Positions 62,480-64,000 of a stretch of 64,000 nucleotides of DNA are shown here, in pieces. The DNA is from Flavobacterium sp. N2038 (GTDB taxonomy: Bacteria > Bacteroidota > Bacteroidia > Flavobacteriales > Flavobacteriaceae): positions 1,054,001-1,118,000 of the forward strand of contig NZ_CP110001.1 in the NCBI RefSeq assembly GCF_025947185.1, read 5' to 3'. Each line of letters opens with the position of its first letter. Position 1 is the first letter of the stretch. The notes under the pieces were generated by a model. The model made no database searches. It saw nothing but the letters and a program-made list of their open reading frames with translations, and was not told the origin of the DNA. The position numbers were made by a program, and so were the translations under genes.

Positions 62480-62577
62480 TTGTGAAATTTCAGTGCGAAT
62501 TTTGATTTACGGGCGAGGAGTGGTAAATTGCATGCCTGGATTATGTTACTCATAATTCGCAACTCATAACTAATATC

Positions 62578-63807
62578 ATGAATTTAAAATTAAGCACGAA
62601 TCCGCAATTCACAATTGATGATTCGCAACTAAATATCACAGGTTCTAAAAGCGAAACAAACCGTTTATTATTACTAAAAGCTTTATTTCCAAATATCACG
62701 TTAGCCAATACTTCAAACTCAGATGACAGCGAAGTAATGCAGAAAGCACTTCTTGGCAATGACGAAATTGTAGATATTCATCATGCAGGAACAGCAATGC
62801 GTTTCTTAACGGCTTATTTTGCTGTAAACGAAGGAAGAGAAGTCGTAATGACCGGATCAAGCAGAATGCAGGAACGCCCAATAAAAATTTTAGTAGAAGC
62901 TTTGGCTCAATTAGGAGTTGAAATCTCTTATGAAAAAGAAGAAGGTTATCCGCCAATAAGAATTAAAGGGAAAAAAGTTACCGCTTCAAAAGTTACTTTA
63001 GCAGCAAATGTGAGCAGTCAGTATATTTCGGCACTTTTATTAGTAGCTTCAAAACTAGAAAATGGTTTAGAACTTACTTTAGAGGGAGAAATTACTTCAA
63101 TCCCATATATCAAAATGACTTTGGCTTTGTTGACAGATTTAGATATTAAAACGAGTTTTGACGGAAACGTAATTAAAGTTTATCCAAAAGAAGCGGTAGA
63201 ATCTAAAGAAATGGTGGTAGAATCAGATTGGAGTTCAGCATCTTATTTCTTTAGTCTTGTGGCTTTGGCTGATGTTGCAAAAATTACTTTAAGCAGTTAT
63301 AAAGAAAACAGTCTTCAGGGAGATTCTGAACTGGTTTCTCTTTATGAAAAAATGGGTGTGAAAACAACTTTCCAAAACAATAAAATGACTTTGGAAAAAG
63401 TGGCAGGTTTTAATTATCAGGATGTAAATTTTGAATTAAACAATACACCGGATATCGCCCAGACAATCGTGGTTACTTGTTTAGGTTTGGGAATCGGATG
63501 CTATTTAACAGGTCTTCATACTTTAAAAATTAAAGAAACAGACAGACTTGAAGCTTTAAGAATCGAGTTGACAAAATTAGGCGCAAATATTTCGGTTACA
63601 AACGATAGCTTAACTTTGGTGCGTTCTGAAAATATCAATCACAATATACACATTGCAACATACAACGATCACCGTATGGCAATGGCCTTTGCACCGCTGG
63701 CAATCAAAGTGCCAATTATTATTGATGATGCAGAAGTAGTTTCAAAATCATACCCGGATTTCTGGAATGATTTAAGAGCTTTAAACTTTCAAATCTCAGA
63801 ATTATAG
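62578..63807 (+). CDS. aroA: 3-phosphoshikimate 1-carboxyvinyltransferase (EPSP synthase)
   Basis: 409 aa. It makes EPSP in the shikimate pathway. Seen: NITGSKSETNRLLLLKALF near the N-terminus, HHAGTAMRFLTAYFA (the A-G-T-x-x-R phosphate site), SSQYISALLLVA, ELNNTPDIAQTIVV with the catalytic aspartate, and YNDHRMAMAFAPLA. Slightly shorter than the E. coli enzyme. It is separate from the aromatic operon and has no leader peptide. Confidence 0.94.
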   Translation: MNLKLSTNPQFTIDDSQLNITGSKSETNRLLLLKALFPNITLANTSNSDDSEVMQKALLGNDEIVDIHHAGTAMRFLTAYFAVNEGREVVMTGSSRMQERPIKILVEALAQLGVEISYEKEEGYPPIRIKGKKVTASKVTLAANVSSQYISALLLVASKLENGLELTLEGEITSIPYIKMTLALLTDLDIKTSFDGNVIKVYPKEAVESKEMVVESDWSSASYFFSLVALADVAKITLSSYKENSLQGDSELVSLYEKMGVKTTFQNNKMTLEKVAGFNYQDVNFELNNTPDIAQTIVVTCLGLGIGCYLTGLHTLKIKETDRLEALRIELTKLGANISVTNDSLTLVRSENINHNIHIATYNDHRMAMAFAPLAIKVPIIIDDAEVVSKSYPDFWNDLRALNFQISEL

Positions 63808-63820
63808 CAAATAAAAAATA

Positions 63821-63882
63821 GCCACAAATTCACGAATTTATATTTTAGAAATTAAGGTTGATAAAATTCGTGAATTCGTGGC
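63821..63882. repeat. Inverted repeat after aroA
   Basis: GCCACAAATTCACGAATTTA (from 63821) and TAAAATTCGTGAATTCGTGG (to 63881) are near-perfect complements around 20 bases. CACGAATT words also occur at 37639-37670. Confidence 0.6.
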
Positions 63883-63903
63883 GAAAAAATAATTAGTACA
63901 CAG

Positions 63904-63930
63904 CCTCTGGTTTCAACCAGAGGTTTTTTT
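63904..63930 (+). terminator. TTTCAA-loop hairpin with T tract
   Basis: CCTCTGG-TTTCAA-CCAGAGG followed by TTTTTTT; the form of this repeat family most like a working terminator. Confidence 0.75.
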
Positions 63931-63945
63931 ATGCTCATTATGGGA

Positions 63946-63990
63946 AAACCCGACAGGTTTTTATCCCGAGGCTTCGGGACTGTCGGGTTT
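63946..63990. repeat. CCCGACAG hairpin with an inner hairpin
   Basis: The outer stem AAACCCGACAG / CTGTCGGGTTT encloses TCCCGA-GGCT-TCGGGA (63964-63979). It is related to 2628-2660, and the inner part to 57600-57617. Confidence 0.7.
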
Positions 63991-64000
63991 AAATAGTTGG

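Overview
The window looks like a chromosomal segment of a Flavobacterium-type bacterium (Bacteroidota). The evidence is AT-rich DNA, Bacteroidota promoter boxes (TAnnTTTG near -7), a type IX secretion sorting domain, TonB receptors with carboxypeptidase-like plug extensions, and Bacteroidota-restricted families (DUF4271, DUF4296, DUF4412). No rRNA, tRNA, CRISPR array, prophage or insertion sequence was found. The species is not determined.

Layout. 1-9.1 kb: a cut alpha/beta hydrolase, an ECF sigma factor with a membrane partner, a zinc metallopeptidase, an Lrp regulator, hemD, a dolichol-phosphate-mannose-synthase-like enzyme, pyrC, a lipoprotein and an epimerase. 9.3-12.3 kb: tyrS, a LuxE-like protein and a T9SS cargo protein. 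12.5-20.3 kb: a probable phosphate-starvation block made of a surface lipoprotein, a TonB receptor, PhoB/PhoR-like regulators and an OprO/OprP-type porin. Three promoters there carry the same 11-bp-phased TAACA-like array exactly 14 bp upstream of the -7 box. 20.3-30.1 kb: a glycosyltransferase, a Lys/Ala-rich secreted protein with a PBCV-type basic adaptor tail, a 1143-aa outer-membrane protein, and a membrane AraC regulator with its TonB receptor.

30.1-36.2 kb is the most unusual part. It is a compact bacteriocin-type operon: a double-glycine-leader, glycine-rich peptide; several small membrane proteins, including a 55-aa one at 33953-34120; a CxxC thioredoxin-like protein; and a C39-peptidase ABC exporter. 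A divergent XRE regulator faces it, with a palindrome over the operon's promoter box. A broken second copy of the exporter's 3' end lies downstream.

36.3-51 kb is housekeeping: aspartate kinase, fbp, dCMP deaminase, an S41 protease, a MarC-family protein and class Ia ribonucleotide reductase nrdB-nrdA. At 51.2 kb there is a toxin-antitoxin pair whose toxin is frameshifted. 51.8-56.4 kb is an aromatic amino-acid operon (pheA, aminotransferase, tyrA, DAHP synthase/chorismate mutase). It is preceded by a Phe/Tyr-rich leader peptide and an attenuator with a visible antiterminator. 56.5-63.8 kb: rsgA, dtd, two DUF3857 transglutaminase-like proteins, a MazG-like enzyme and aroA.

Intergenic spaces hold several families of inverted-repeat elements, listed individually. 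Coordinates for starts are my choices where the longest reading frame began with a TTG inside a promoter box.
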